Source of the DNA: Haliea alexandrii
GTDB lineage: Bacteria > Pseudomonadota > Gammaproteobacteria > Pseudomonadales > Halieaceae
Reading direction: 5' to 3'
DNA length: 64,000 bases
NCBI RefSeq assembly: GCF_003719295.1
Contig: NZ_RFLW01000001.1
Location: 434,001-498,000, forward strand
How positions within the stretch are numbered: position 1 is the stretch's first letter; every line of letters begins with the position of its first letter. A program made the position numbers and the translations under genes. Under the pieces are notes generated by a model. The model was given only the letters and a program-made list of their open reading frames with translations, was not told the DNA's origin and did not search any database. Positions 35,432 through 46,565 of this stretch are shown one piece after another.

Positions 35432-36070
35432 CTAGTTGGCTATGGAGGAGTCGGTCTGTGCAGACTGTGGTGACGTCACGGCCTGGCGGAAAAAGCCGTT
35501 GAGCAACAGCGACCACTGTTCCTGCCAGTTCTCGGTGGGTGAGCGGGTGAAGCCGCTGCGCACGAACTGGGCGATACGCCCTTCGGCGGTCGCCATGAGC
35601 AGGTTGGCGGCGGCGGGTAGTGGAATGACCGGGCGCAGCCCCTCGCGCAATTCCGCCTCCCGCAGCACCTGTTTCAGCTGTGTTTCGTAGCGGTCGAAAA
35701 GCTGTGCCACGCGCTGGTGCAGACGGTCGTTTTCCCCGGCAAGGGCATCGCCGGTGAGTATGCGGGTAATGCCCGGGTTGCGTTCGGTGAAGGCCAGCAG
35801 CAGCAGCAACATCTTCTCGCAGCGCCTGGCCACGCCGGGTTCCTCAGTGAGAATGAGGTTGATGCGGGAAAACAACGTGTCTTCAATGAACTCGATCAGC
35901 CCCTCGAACATCTTTCCCTTGCTGGGAAAATGACGGTAGAGCGCGGCTTCGGAAACACCGACCTCACGCGCCAGACCGGCGGTCGTGATGCGATTGCCAG
36001 GGCTGGCCTCCAGCATCTGGGCAAGGGCTTCCAGGATTTGCTGACGGCGTTGGGATTTTTTCGGCGGCAT
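35432..36070 (-). CDS. slmA: Nucleoid occlusion factor SlmA
   Basis: A 212-residue TetR-fold DNA-binding protein that blocks FtsZ ring formation over the nucleoid. It keeps the SlmA pattern: [40 protein letters not shown] (helix-turn-helix), [36 protein letters not shown] and [18 protein letters not shown]. The C-terminus runs about 15 residues beyond E. coli SlmA (198). The ATG at 36070 (MPPKKSQRR) is the natural start; a start five codons earlier has no added homology. It is the last gene of the run coaBC-algC-argB-slmA. Confidence 0.93.
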   Translation of the reverse strand: MPPKKSQRRQQILEALAQMLEASPGNRITTAGLAREVGVSEAALYRHFPSKGKMFEGLIEFIEDTLFSRINLILTEEPGVARRCEKMLLLLLAFTERNPGITRILTGDALAGENDRLHQRVAQLFDRYETQLKQVLREAELREGLRPVIPLPAAANLLMATAEGRIAQFVRSGFTRSPTENWQEQWSLLLNGFFRQAVTSPQSAQTDSSIAN

Positions 36071-36154
36071 GTCGCTCACGATCAATGACGGGTGCCCTAA
36101 TGCTATCGGCTCACCGGAGCGGCTGCAACACGCGAAATGTTCCCGTGTCCTGGT

Positions 36155-37102
<948 letters not shown>

Positions 37103-39664
37103 TTATTCGGGGAGGGTGAGCTGTGGCGACACCACGGCCATCTGGTCCCGGAAATCGGTCATGATAGCGCGCAAGCGCTGCTCTGTGGAGGCCTCGAAGC
37201 GGGCGGTGAGCGCCGCCGACGTGTTGGATGCACGCACCAGGCCCCAGCCGTCGTTGAAATCGACGCGCAGGCCATCGAGTGTGTTCACCTTGCCCTCCGG
37301 GAAGTAGGCGCCATCCACCAGCTGTTGTACCAGTGCGAACTTGTCATCATCTGGAACCGGGATGAGAATCTCCGGCGTGTTTGCCGACTGCGGCAGGGCA
37401 TCGAGCATGTCGTCAAGGGTCTGGTTCTGGTTGCTGAGTATTTCCGCCAGGCGTACGGCCGCGTACATGCCGTCATCAAAACCATACCAGCGTTCGCCGA
37501 AGAAAATGTGCCCGGAAAATTCGCCGCCGAGCATCGCGCCGGTTTCCAGCATTTTTTCCCGCATGAAGGCGTGCCCGGTTTTCGACAGCACAGGTCGACC
37601 ACCGTGCTCGACAATCAGCTGCCCCAGGTTGCGGCTGCACTTCACGTCAAATACCACGTCCGTGCCCGGGTTACGGGATACGACGTCTTCGACATACAGC
37701 ATCATCAACTGATCCGTGCGCAGTATCCGGCCGGAGCCCGTCACTACGGCAATGCGGTCACCGTCACCATCGAAGGCAACACCCAGGTCGGCGTGGTTGT
37801 GACGCACGGCCGCCGCGAGGTCGGACAGATTTTCCTCGCGGCTGGTATCCGGGGAACGGTTCGGGAAGCGCCCGTCAATTTCGCAGTACAGTTGCATGAC
37901 ATCACAACCGAGTTCCGCAAACAGCTGCGGCGCGATGTCGCTGGTGGCCCCGTTGCCCGCGTCCACCACCACCTTCAGGGGAGCGGGCAGGGTGATGTCG
38001 CTGATAATTTCCTCGAGGTAGGCGGGCAGTGGATCCGCTTTTGACGCCTTGCCCCGGCCCTCCCTGAAGTCACCGGACAGCGCGGTTTCGCGTATGCGCT
38101 GCATCAGGCCTGTCGAGCTGGGTGCGTTCTTCAGCACGATTTTGAGCCCGTTGTAGGACGCCGGGTTGTGGCTGCCGGTCACCATGACGCCGGAGCGGGT
38201 TTGCAGGGTGCGCGTTGCAAAGTACAGCAGCGGTGTCGGCACGACACCGATGTCGATAACCTCGCGACCCGTACTGAGCAGCGCCTTGATCAGGGCCGCT
38301 TTGATGCGGGGGCTGGATGTTCGCCCGTCGCACCCTACGATCAGCGCGGTTTCGTTGTTGTCGGCCGCGATGGTGCCCAGCGCACGACCGATCAGGCTGA
38401 CGGTGGTATCGCCCAACTCTCGCTCGGCCTGTCCACGAATATCGTAGGCGCGGAATATCTGTGCCGGCAGGAAGTGCTCGGCGTTGACCACGGGGTCGTG
38501 AGAGAGGTCGGCGTTCTCGAGTTCGACGTGAGTGTCGGTGCTGCCGAGATCGGGCTCTTCCTCCACCAGGTGCGTACGCTGGAACAGCGGATGCATCAGG
38601 TGGTTGTCGGACTGGCTGGTTTTCGGCGGCTCGGGTTCTTCCTCCTCTTCGTCGAGAGGTGCATGACCGCTGTGTTCTGTGAGCAGTTTGCGCAGGTGCT
38701 CTCCGAGGGGAACCAGGTGCGGCAGGTGCAGCTGTACCTGGCCACGCAAGCCGGCACCGCGAATGATATGGGCAACATCGCTGACCAACAGGCCGGGTAT
38801 CCGTGCGGCCAACAGCAACAGGCCACCGGTGATACCGAGCAAAATCAGGGCCAGCAGGAGCAGTACCGGTAGGCGGGTGATGTGGAACTGGGCGATAAGG
38901 GAATTCGATGGCGTGAACACCAGCTGCCAACTGGTGTCCGGGACGGTATACACCACGCGGTACGCATCGCCCGGTGCCTCGGCGCTGCCTACGGTGATCA
39001 GCTCCACACCGTTTTCCACATGGCTCTGCTGCAGGGTCACCTGCCCATTGGCTGGGTCGGCCAGCTCCAGCCAGCGCGGGATAAGGGCTTTATCGAAGGT
39101 CCCGAGGATTACGGTCTGGCGCCCCGGCCTGTTGTCAGCACGCACCAGTTGTGCCATGGACGTGTAGATCTGGCCGTCCGCGCGGTAGGTTTCCGGCTGG
39201 CTCGGGTCACCTGTGGTAGCACGGCGCACCAGGTCGAGTTCAATGTGGTTGCGTAACTGATGGCTTGACCCGCTGAGGCTGGCTGTGCCCAGGTCGCTGA
39301 GCAGCAGTGCACGTACCTCGCTGAACTCTGGGAAGAGTCGCAGGATCTGCCGCTCAAGCGGCGCTACCGTCGCCTCATCGGCAACCAGCAGCTGCTGCCC
39401 AAGTGCGCTGTCGGAGACCTGCTGCAGGCGTTTGCGCAGGTCCGCCGCGACCTGCGCCAGGGCGCGCGCCTGTTCGCTGGCAATGATATTCACCGCGGCG
39501 CGGGTATGCCGATCCTGCAGTTCGGCATCGCGCAGCAGGGCGAGGTAACCGAACCCGAGCAGCACCGGCAAGGTGATGGTGAGCACGGCGATCAGGAGTA
39601 TGCGGTGCAAGGTCGCCTTGCTGGCGACAACCCCGGCAGCGGTGTTCTTGATGCCTTTAGCCAT
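37103..39664 (-). CDS. algC: Phosphomannomutase/phosphoglucomutase AlgC, long membrane-anchored form
   Basis: 853 residues, almost twice the catalytic length. Residues ~399-853 are a complete PMM/PGM: RAYDIRG near 406, the phosphoserine loop TGSHNP with Ser498, the metal site AFDGDGDRIAVV, the sugar loop GGEFSGHIFF and a C-terminal phosphate-binding domain. Residues 1-398 hold a membrane helix (~21-44), a ~220-residue presumed periplasmic region with a sensor-like Cache character, a second helix (~265-287) and an acidic linker (~337-350). The enzyme interconverts mannose- and glucose-6-/1-phosphates for LPS and exopolysaccharide. Similar long forms are annotated in Pseudomonas. It overlaps coaBC by eight bases. 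Confidence 0.93.
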   Translation of the reverse strand: MAKGIKNTAAGVVASKATLHRILLIAVLTITLPVLLGFGYLALLRDAELQDRHTRAAVNIIASEQARALAQVAADLRKRLQQVSDSALGQQLLVADEATVAPLERQILRLFPEFSEVRALLLSDLGTASLSGSSHQLRNHIELDLVRRATTGDPSQPETYRADGQIYTSMAQLVRADNRPGRQTVILGTFDKALIPRWLELADPANGQVTLQQSHVENGVELITVGSAEAPGDAYRVVYTVPDTSWQLVFTPSNSLIAQFHITRLPVLLLLALILLGITGGLLLLAARIPGLLVSDVAHIIRGAGLRGQVQLHLPHLVPLGEHLRKLLTEHSGHAPLDEEEEEPEPPKTSQSDNHLMHPLFQRTHLVEEEPDLGSTDTHVELENADLSHDPVVNAEHFLPAQIFRAYDIRGQAERELGDTTVSLIGRALGTIAADNNETALIVGCDGRTSSPRIKAALIKALLSTGREVIDIGVVPTPLLYFATRTLQTRSGVMVTGSHNPASYNGLKIVLKNAPSSTGLMQRIRETALSGDFREGRGKASKADPLPAYLEEIISDITLPAPLKVVVDAGNGATSDIAPQLFAELGCDVMQLYCEIDGRFPNRSPDTSREENLSDLAAAVRHNHADLGVAFDGDGDRIAVVTGSGRILRTDQLMMLYVEDVVSRNPGTDVVFDVKCSRNLGQLIVEHGGRPVLSKTGHAFMREKMLETGAMLGGEFSGHIFFGERWYGFDDGMYAAVRLAEILSNQNQTLDDMLDALPQSANTPEILIPVPDDDKFALVQQLVDGAYFPEGKVNTLDGLRVDFNDGWGLVRASNTSAALTARFEASTEQRLRAIMTDFRDQMAVVSPQLTLPE

Positions 39665-40862
39665 CCGGCGCCTCCATGCGCTGTGCGATCAGGGCTATCA
39701 GCTCGCGCGCAATGGTTGACTTGCTCGCCTGCGCCAGCGCGCAGCTGCCCTGCTGCCAGAACACGGTTACGGCATTCTGGTCACTGTTGAAACCAATGGC
39801 CGTATCGGAAACATCGTTGGCGACGATCATGTCCAGTTTTTTACGCTCGAGTTTGCCTCGCGCATACTGTTCCAGATCGTGTGTTTCCGCGGCAAAGCCC
39901 ACGGTGAAAGGCGCCTGCGCATGGCCGCTCACGGTGGCCAGGATATCCGTGGTGCGCTCCAGTTCGAGGGTGAGGTGCTCCGCGTCCTTTTTTATCTTGC
40001 CTGCGGCGACTGTCGCCGGCCGGTAGTCCGCTACAGCGGCGCAGGCGATGAACAGGTCGCATTCCTTCACCCGCTCGAGGCAGGCGTCCAGCATCTGGGC
40101 CGCACTCACAACATCCACGCGTTCTGCGTGCTCGGGTGTGGCCAGCTGCACGGGTCCGCTGATCAGGGTTACCTGCGCGCCGGCATCCACGGCCGCAGCG
40201 GCCAGGGCGTAGCCCATCTTGCCGGAGCTGTGATTGGAAAGGTAGCGCACAGGATCGAGTGCTTCACGAGTTGGCCCCGCGGTGATCACAACGCGGCGGC
40301 CGGCCAATGCGCCGTTGGCAAACAGGCCGGCAGCGGCCAGCGCGATATTGACGGGCTGTTCCATGCGTCCGGGGCCTACATCCCCGCAGGCCTGCTCACC
40401 CGAGGCCGGGCCCACCAGTGACATGCCCCGGTCCTGGAGCGTGTCGATGTTGGCGCTGGTGGCGGGGTCGCGCCACATCTGCTGGTTCATCGCGGGCGCG
40501 ACCAGTTTTGGCGCCGCGGTGGCGAGGGCAACGGTAGTCAAGAGGTCATCGGCGCGCCCACTGGCCAACCGGGCGATCAGGTCTGCGGTAGCCGGCGCAA
40601 TAATCAGCAGGTCGGCCCAGCGCGCCAGTTCGATATGCCCCATGCCGAGCTCGGCCTCGGTGTCCAGCAACTCGGTGTGAACCGGGTGGCCGGAGAGTGC
40701 CTGCAAGGTCAGCGGCGTGATGAATTCCTGCGCGCCCCGGGTCATCACGACCCGCACGTCGGCGCCGCGCTCCTTGAGTTGGCGGACGAGCTCTGCCGAT
40801 TTGTAGGCGGCGATGCCGCCGCTGACGCCGAGCACAACATTGCGATTGAAAAGATGTGCCAC
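39657..40862 (-). CDS. coaBC: Bifunctional phosphopantothenoylcysteine decarboxylase/synthase
   Basis: A 401-residue two-step CoA enzyme. The CoaC flavin domain (residues 1-~190) contains [33 protein letters not shown] and the PAMNQQMW motif. The CoaB ligase domain (~190-401) contains [30 protein letters not shown] and the KIKKD Lys segment. The start is chosen as the GTG at 40862 ([10 protein letters not shown]), which matches homologues; a TTG at 40898 adds 12 residues without homology. It heads the minus-strand run to slmA. The dut gene that normally follows coaBC is absent here. Confidence 0.94.
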   Translation of the reverse strand: MAHLFNRNVVLGVSGGIAAYKSAELVRQLKERGADVRVVMTRGAQEFITPLTLQALSGHPVHTELLDTEAELGMGHIELARWADLLIIAPATADLIARLASGRADDLLTTVALATAAPKLVAPAMNQQMWRDPATSANIDTLQDRGMSLVGPASGEQACGDVGPGRMEQPVNIALAAAGLFANGALAGRRVVITAGPTREALDPVRYLSNHSSGKMGYALAAAAVDAGAQVTLISGPVQLATPEHAERVDVVSAAQMLDACLERVKECDLFIACAAVADYRPATVAAGKIKKDAEHLTLELERTTDILATVSGHAQAPFTVGFAAETHDLEQYARGKLERKKLDMIVANDVSDTAIGFNSDQNAVTVFWQQGSCALAQASKSTIARELIALIAQRMEAPDG

Positions 40863-40964
40863 TGCGGCTACCCAACTGGGACAATAAGTTGTTTTCAAAG
40901 GCGAACAATACCATCACGACAGGTGTTTTGACACCGCAGGGCCGAAGCCAGGGAGGGCGTCGCC

Positions 40965-41639
40965 ATGTCAATCAGGAATTGGGCCGCGGGGGAGGGCCCG
41001 CGGGACAAGCTGCTGCAGCGTGGCGCGAGGACGCTTTCCGACGCCGAGTTGCTCGCCGTGTTGCTGCGCACCGGGCGCCGCGGCTACTCCGCGCTGGATC
41101 TGGGGCGCGACCTGTTGCAGCGCTTCGGCAGCCTGGGCGGGCTGCTGGGCGCAAGCCAGGAAACGTTGCTGGAGTATCCGGGGTTGGGGTCTGGCAAGTA
41201 CGCGTTGCTGAAAGCCGGGCTCGAGCTCGCCCGGCGCCACGCGCTGGAACAGGCCCGCGCCGGGAGTGCCCTGTGCAGCCCCCAGGCGACGCGGCAGTTT
41301 CTGCAGCATCATCTGGGTGGGCAGCCGCGGGAAGTCTTTACCTGCCTGTTTCTCGACAACCAGCACCGCATCCTGCGATGCGAGGATCTCTTTTTCGGCA
41401 CGCTGGATGGTGCTGCCGTATACCCGCGCGAGGTGGCGGTGCGCGCGCTGCAATACCATGCAGCGGCGGTGATTCTCGCTCACAACCACCCCTCCGGCAT
41501 CGCCGAGCCCAGCCACGCGGACCGGCGCATCACCGAGCGCCTGCAGGCGGCCCTGGGTCTGCTGGATATCCGCGTGCTGGACCACGTCATCGTGGGGCGT
41601 GGCCAGAGCTATTCCTTTGCCGAGAGCGGGTTGCTGTAG
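40965..41639 (+). CDS. radC: RadC family JAB1/MPN-domain protein
   Basis: A 224-residue protein with an N-terminal helix-hairpin-helix region (residues ~1-75, [43 protein letters not shown]) and a C-terminal JAMM metalloprotease-like domain with [14 protein letters not shown], which carries the zinc ligands. The old role in DNA repair is disputed and the reaction is unknown. It is divergent to coaBC and upstream of the rpmB-rpmG promoter, the usual order in Pseudomonas. Confidence 0.95.
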   Translation: MSIRNWAAGEGPRDKLLQRGARTLSDAELLAVLLRTGRRGYSALDLGRDLLQRFGSLGGLLGASQETLLEYPGLGSGKYALLKAGLELARRHALEQARAGSALCSPQATRQFLQHHLGGQPREVFTCLFLDNQHRILRCEDLFFGTLDGAAVYPREVAVRALQYHAAAVILAHNHPSGIAEPSHADRRITERLQAALGLLDIRVLDHVIVGRGQSYSFAESGLL

Positions 41640-41663
41640 CGTGTATTTCGCGGCTGGTTTTGC

Positions 41664-41692
41664 TTGCGATGCGTGGGGTGTTCTGGTATAAA
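41664..41692 (+). promoter_or_regulatory. rpmBG promoter
   Basis: TTGCGA (41664-41669), a 17-base spacer ending TGG, and TATAAA (41687-41692). The start site would be near 41699, giving an ~80-base leader before rpmB. The spacing and -10 are close to consensus. Confidence 0.7.
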
Positions 41693-41779
41693 GTCGCGCT
41701 CCGCGCGGCCGGGGTACCCTTTCAGACCCGTTTGGCCACACAAATTCGACAAGTCCCGTGGTATATGGGAGAGGCAATC

Positions 41780-42016
41780 ATGGCAAGAGTATGTCAGGTC
41801 ACCGGCAAGCGCCCGGTCACAGGAAACAATGTATCACACGCAAAAAACCGCACGCGCCGCCGTTTTTTGCCGAACCTGCACCACCACCGGTTCTGGGTTG
41901 AATCCGAGAAGCGCTTTGTCTCCCTGCGTGTTTCCAGCAAGGGCATGCGTATCATCGACAAGAAGGGCATTGATCAGGTGCTGAGCGACATTCGCGCCAG
42001 CGGCGTCAAGGTCTAA
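41780..42016 (+). CDS. rpmB: 50S ribosomal protein L28
   Basis: A 78-residue, very basic protein of the large ribosomal subunit. [20 protein letters not shown] is the conserved start, followed by [20 protein letters not shown] and a C-terminus ending RASGVKV. GGGAGAGG precedes the ATG. It is followed by rpmG after 26 bases and shares its promoter and terminator. Confidence 0.98.
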   Translation: MARVCQVTGKRPVTGNNVSHAKNRTRRRFLPNLHHHRFWVESEKRFVSLRVSSKGMRIIDKKGIDQVLSDIRASGVKV

Positions 42017-42042
42017 GCGGCGAAGTCTGAAGGAGAATAGCC

Positions 42043-42198
42043 ATGAGAGACAAGATCAGAATGATTTCGTCAGCGGGTACAGGCCATTTTTATACCACTG
42101 ACAAGAACAAGCGTACCACCCCGGACAAGCTGGAAATGAAGAAATACGATCCAGTTGTGCGCAAGCACGTCATGTATAAGGAAGGCAAGATCAAGTAA
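42043..42198 (+). CDS. rpmG: 50S ribosomal protein L33
   Basis: A 51-residue basic protein read directly from the sequence: [20 protein letters not shown], then [17 protein letters not shown] and a C-terminus [10 protein letters not shown]. The Cys-based zinc site of some L33 forms is missing, so this is the Cys-free C- type, which does not need zinc. AAGGAG lies six bases before the ATG. It ends 27 bases before an intrinsic terminator. Confidence 0.97.
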   Translation: MRDKIRMISSAGTGHFYTTDKNKRTTPDKLEMKKYDPVVRKHVMYKEGKIK

Positions 42199-42225
42199 GC
42201 GCGTCTCGCCTCCAGATGCGTAGGG

Positions 42226-42252
42226 AACCCCGGCCTGTGTCGGGGTTTTTTA
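42226..42252 (+). terminator. Intrinsic terminator after rpmG
   Basis: AACCCCG (42226-42232) pairs with CGGGGTT (42241-42247) across an 8-base loop, with a T-tract from 42246 to 42251. It ends the rpmBG transcript just before mutM. Confidence 0.88.
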
Positions 42253-42264
42253 TGGCCACGCAAC

Positions 42265-43077
42265 ATGCCTGAACTGCCCGAAGTCGAAACGACCCGTCGC
42301 GGTGTGCTGCCCTGGACCGAGGGGCAACGCGTGCTCGCCGTGGACATCCGCGAACCCCGCCTGCGCTGGCCAATACCGGATGACTTGCCGCAGCGGCTCT
42401 GCGGTCAACATATCACCGCAGTTGAACGTCGCGCCAAGTACCTGCTCTTTCACACCGCCGCCGGCAGCCTGTTGGTGCACCTGGGAATGTCCGGCTCCCT
42501 GCGCGTAATCCGCGATAACAGCCCTCTGCTGCGTCACGACCACGTGCAGATCACGCTCGCCAGCGGTGATCGCCTGCGTTACAACGACCCCCGGCGCTTC
42601 GGTTGCATGCTTTGGCTGGCTCCCGGCGAATGTCACCCGCTGCTCTCCGGGCTGGGTCCGGAACCGCTGTCCGAGGCTTTCAGCGGCGAGCTGCTCCATG
42701 CGCGCGCCCGCGGCCGCCGCGGTGCCGTGAAGCCGTTTCTGATGGACGGCAAGGTGGTTGTGGGTGTGGGTAATATTTACGCCAATGAGGCGCTGTTCCT
42801 CGCGGGCATTCGTCCGGATCGCCCCGCGGGCAAGATCAGCCTGGCCCGCTACCAGCGTCTGACTGTGCATGTGAAGCAAGTACTTACTTCCGCTATAACG
42901 CAGGGAGGGACGACTCTGCGCGACTTCGTGGGCGGTGACGGTAAGCCGGGCTACTTCGCGCAGCAGCTCGCGGTCTACGGCCGCGGCGGCAGGCCTTGCA
43001 CCCGCTGCGCGCGCCCCCTGCAGGAGGTGCGGCTGGGCCAGCGCAGCACAGTGTATTGCGTGGCCTGTCAGCGCTGA
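42265..43077 (+). CDS. mutM: Formamidopyrimidine-DNA glycosylase
   Basis: A 270-residue bifunctional glycosylase/AP lyase that removes 8-oxoguanine and formamidopyrimidines. The N-terminus [12 protein letters not shown] has the catalytic Pro1 (after Met removal) and Glu2. The helix-two-turn-helix part includes [14 protein letters not shown], and the C-terminal zinc finger is [20 protein letters not shown] with CVAC, four cysteines in all. Length matches E. coli Fpg (269). It begins 13 bases after the rpmG terminator. Confidence 0.97.
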   Translation: MPELPEVETTRRGVLPWTEGQRVLAVDIREPRLRWPIPDDLPQRLCGQHITAVERRAKYLLFHTAAGSLLVHLGMSGSLRVIRDNSPLLRHDHVQITLASGDRLRYNDPRRFGCMLWLAPGECHPLLSGLGPEPLSEAFSGELLHARARGRRGAVKPFLMDGKVVVGVGNIYANEALFLAGIRPDRPAGKISLARYQRLTVHVKQVLTSAITQGGTTLRDFVGGDGKPGYFAQQLAVYGRGGRPCTRCARPLQEVRLGQRSTVYCVACQR

Positions 43078-43135
43078 ACAGGCTACACTCTGGGTCTGTC
43101 TGGGTGGGGACGTCTGTCCCGCGGGGGAGTGAACA

Positions 43136-44013
<878 letters not shown>

Positions 44014-44078
44014 TCAGCGCTGAAAGACCAGCCGCGGATGGTAAACACTCACTGTAGCCGGTGCAAACGCCCCCGGCG

Positions 44079-44675
44079 TCACGCCGTGGTGCGGAACACG
44101 CGGTAGCGCACCGCGCCGGAGGTTTTATCGCGATACAGTATCCAGTCTGCCGGTAGTGCGGCTTCCGGCTCGGTCGCCGCGGTTTCAATGTAGATGCTCG
44201 CTCGTGGAGCGAGCACGCCGCTCTGTGCCAGCAGCGCACAGACAGGTTCCACCAGTTGCAGGGCAAACGGCGGGTCAATGAACACGATATCCCAGGGGCC
44301 GGCCCCCGAGGCCAGCAGGTCAAGCGCGCTGCAGCCATGGCAGCTGGCGCGGGCAGCGCCATCCAGGGTAGCCAGGTGGCGACGGATCTGCGCCAGGCTG
44401 GCAGCATTGTTGTCGACAAAATCGCAGTGACGCGCCCCGCGGGAAAGCGCCTCCAGCCCGAGCGCGCCGGAGCCGCTGAACAGGTCCGCGCAGCGGGCAT
44501 CCGGCACCTCGGCCGCCAGCCAGTTGAACAGGGTTTCCCGCACGCGATCACCGGTGGGCCGAAGGCCCTCCGCGGCGTTGAAGAGCAGTTTGCGGCCGCG
44601 CCAGCGCCCGCCGATGATACGCAGGCTGCTGCTGGCGGTTGGCGGCTGCTTGGCCGGCCGGCGCCGTGCTGTCAT
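44079..44675 (-). CDS. rsmD: 16S rRNA (guanine-966-N2)-methyltransferase
   Basis: A 198-residue SAM-dependent methyltransferase modifying G966 of 16S rRNA. LRIIGGRWRGRKL, RPTGDRVRETLFNWL, DLFSGSGALGLEALSRGA (SAM motif I) and the catalytic-site VFIDPPF are all present. The ATG at 44675 follows GGGGGAG; an open frame continues far upstream but only as an antisense shadow of ftsY. It is divergent to ftsY, with ~73 bases between starts, and 74 bases upstream of coaD. Confidence 0.94.
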   Translation of the reverse strand: MTARRRPAKQPPTASSSLRIIGGRWRGRKLLFNAAEGLRPTGDRVRETLFNWLAAEVPDARCADLFSGSGALGLEALSRGARHCDFVDNNAASLAQIRRHLATLDGAARASCHGCSALDLLASGAGPWDIVFIDPPFALQLVEPVCALLAQSGVLAPRASIYIETAATEPEAALPADWILYRDKTSGAVRYRVFRTTA

Positions 44676-44748
44676 TTCGTCGCTCCCCCGAGCAGTGGTA
44701 GGATACGCTGTCCTGCGGATGCCTCCCGCGAATTTTATCACGAGACCC

Positions 44749-45906
44749 ATGAAGTTTTTCAAACGCAGTAAGAAGACGTCTGCGCCCGGCGTGCCTGAAG
44801 CCGATACCCGCGCGAACGAAGATGTCGCGCCCGCGGAGCGCGAGTCCGGCAGCGCGGACGACGTCGTCGCCACCCCGGTGCCCGCGGCCGAGGCCCTGGT
44901 ACCAGCTCCCGAGCCTGAGCAGGCCGCGCCGGAGCCGGTACAGCAGCCGGCCGAGCGTCCGGTGGCGGCGGCGGAGGCCGGCTTCTTCGCCCGCCTGCGG
45001 CGCGGCCTCGGCAAGACCAGCAACACCCTGGTCGAGGGACTGGGAACGCTGTTTTTGGGGCGCAAGGAGATCGACGCCGAGCTGATGGAAGAGCTGGAGT
45101 CGCGCCTGTTACTGGCTGATGCCGGCGTTGACGCCACCGTCGAGATTATCGGGCGCCTCACCCAGCGTGTTTCGCGCAAGGAGCTGACCCGGCCGGAGGC
45201 CCTGCAGCGCGCCCTGCAGGAAGAGCTGTTGAGCCTGCTTCAGCCCTGCGAAATGCCGCTCGATGTGAGCGACCACAAACCCTATGTGATTCTCATGGTC
45301 GGCGTGAACGGCGTGGGCAAGACGACCACGATAGGCAAGCTCGCGCGCCGCTTTCAGGCCGAAGGGCGCTCGGTCATGCTGGCCGCTGGTGATACCTTCC
45401 GCGCCGCGGCGGTCGAGCAGTTACAGGTGTGGGGTGAGCGGCATAATGTGCCGGTCATTGCCCAGCACACCGGCGCCGATAGCGCGTCCGTGATCTACGA
45501 TGCGCTACAGGCAGCTCAGGCGCGCAACGTGGATGTATTGATTGCCGATACCGCCGGGCGCCTGCACAACAAGGACCACCTGATGGAAGAGCTGCGCAAG
45601 GTGGTGCGCGTGATGGGCAAGCTGGATGCCGCAGCGCCGCACGAGGTCATGCTCGTGCTGGATGCCGGCACCGGCCAGAATGCACTGGCCCAGGCCAGCC
45701 AGTTCCAGCAGGTGGTGGGGGTGACTGGGCTCACCCTCACCAAGCTGGACGGCACCGCCAAGGGTGGTGTGATCTTCGCCATTGCCCGCAAGCTGGGGTT
45801 GCCGATTCGCTTTATCGGCGTGGGCGAAACAGCGGACGACCTGCGCCCGTTCGCGGCGGAGCCGTTCATTGACGCCCTCTTTGCAGGTGCCGATCAGGCG
45901 CCATGA
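44749..45906 (+). CDS. ftsY: Signal recognition particle receptor FtsY
   Basis: A 385-residue SRP GTPase that docks ribosome-SRP complexes at the membrane. The N-terminal A region (~1-75) is Ala/Glu/Pro-rich and shorter than in E. coli (497 aa). The N domain begins around GFFARLRRGLGKTSNTLVEG, and the G domain contains G1 GVNGVGKTTTIGKLA, G3 DTAGR and G4 TKLDG. The ATG at 44749 (MKFFKRSKK) gives the usual basic start. It overlaps ftsE by four bases, the classic ftsYEX operon. Confidence 0.95.
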   Translation: MKFFKRSKKTSAPGVPEADTRANEDVAPAERESGSADDVVATPVPAAEALVPAPEPEQAAPEPVQQPAERPVAAAEAGFFARLRRGLGKTSNTLVEGLGTLFLGRKEIDAELMEELESRLLLADAGVDATVEIIGRLTQRVSRKELTRPEALQRALQEELLSLLQPCEMPLDVSDHKPYVILMVGVNGVGKTTTIGKLARRFQAEGRSVMLAAGDTFRAAAVEQLQVWGERHNVPVIAQHTGADSASVIYDALQAAQARNVDVLIADTAGRLHNKDHLMEELRKVVRVMGKLDAAAPHEVMLVLDAGTGQNALAQASQFQQVVGVTGLTLTKLDGTAKGGVIFAIARKLGLPIRFIGVGETADDLRPFAAEPFIDALFAGADQAP

Positions 45907-46565
45907 TCACCTTTGATCGTGTCAGCAAGCGCTACGCTGAAGGGCACGAGGCTCTGAGCGAAGTCAGCATGGATATTCGCCAGGACGAAATGGTGTTTCT
46001 CACCGGGCATTCGGGTGCCGGCAAGAGCACGCTGCTGCGGTTGATCATGCTCATTGAACGACCTTCACGCGGGCAGGTTATTGTCGACGGCCTGAACCTG
46101 GCCAAGGTGAGGGAGCGCGGTATTCCCCGCCACCGGCGCAATATCGGCGTGGTGTTCCAGAACCACCAGCTGCTGTTCGACCGCAGCGTCTTTGACAACG
46201 TTGCCCTGCCGCTGGTCATTGGTGGTTACGAACACCGGGAAATTGGCCGCCGTGTGCGTGCAGCGCTGGACAAGGTAGGGCTGCTGACGAAGGAGCGTGC
46301 GCTGCCGGTGACGCTCTCCGGCGGTGAACAGCAGCGAGTGGGCATCGCCCGCGCGGTGGTGGCGCGCCCGCGGATTCTGTTGGCGGATGAGCCCACGGGC
46401 AACCTCGACCCGGTGCTTTCGGCGGAGATCATGCAGTTGTTCGAGGCCTTCAGCCAGGTGGGTGTCACGGTGTTGATCGCCAGCCACGACCTCGCGTTGA
46501 TCTCCCGCCTGCGCCACCGCATTCTGACCCTGCGTAACGGCCGCCTGGTGGGTGCGGGGTCATGA
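45903..46565 (+). CDS. ftsE: Cell division ATP-binding protein FtsE
   Basis: A 220-residue ABC ATPase working with FtsX at the divisome to control peptidoglycan hydrolases. Walker A is GHSGAGKSTLLRL, the signature is LSGGEQQRVGIARA, Walker B is ILLADEPTGNLD, and the His switch is in IASHDLALI. It overlaps both ftsY (4 bases) and ftsX (4 bases), so the three are translationally coupled. Confidence 0.96.
   Translation: MITFDRVSKRYAEGHEALSEVSMDIRQDEMVFLTGHSGAGKSTLLRLIMLIERPSRGQVIVDGLNLAKVRERGIPRHRRNIGVVFQNHQLLFDRSVFDNVALPLVIGGYEHREIGRRVRAALDKVGLLTKERALPVTLSGGEQQRVGIARAVVARPRILLADEPTGNLDPVLSAEIMQLFEAFSQVGVTVLIASHDLALISRLRHRILTLRNGRLVGAGS

Noticed and set aside
44676-45179. N-terminal extension of rsmD to 366 residues
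   Set aside because: The extension runs antisense through ftsY. The ATG at 44675 has a good ribosome-binding site and gives the standard RsmD length.
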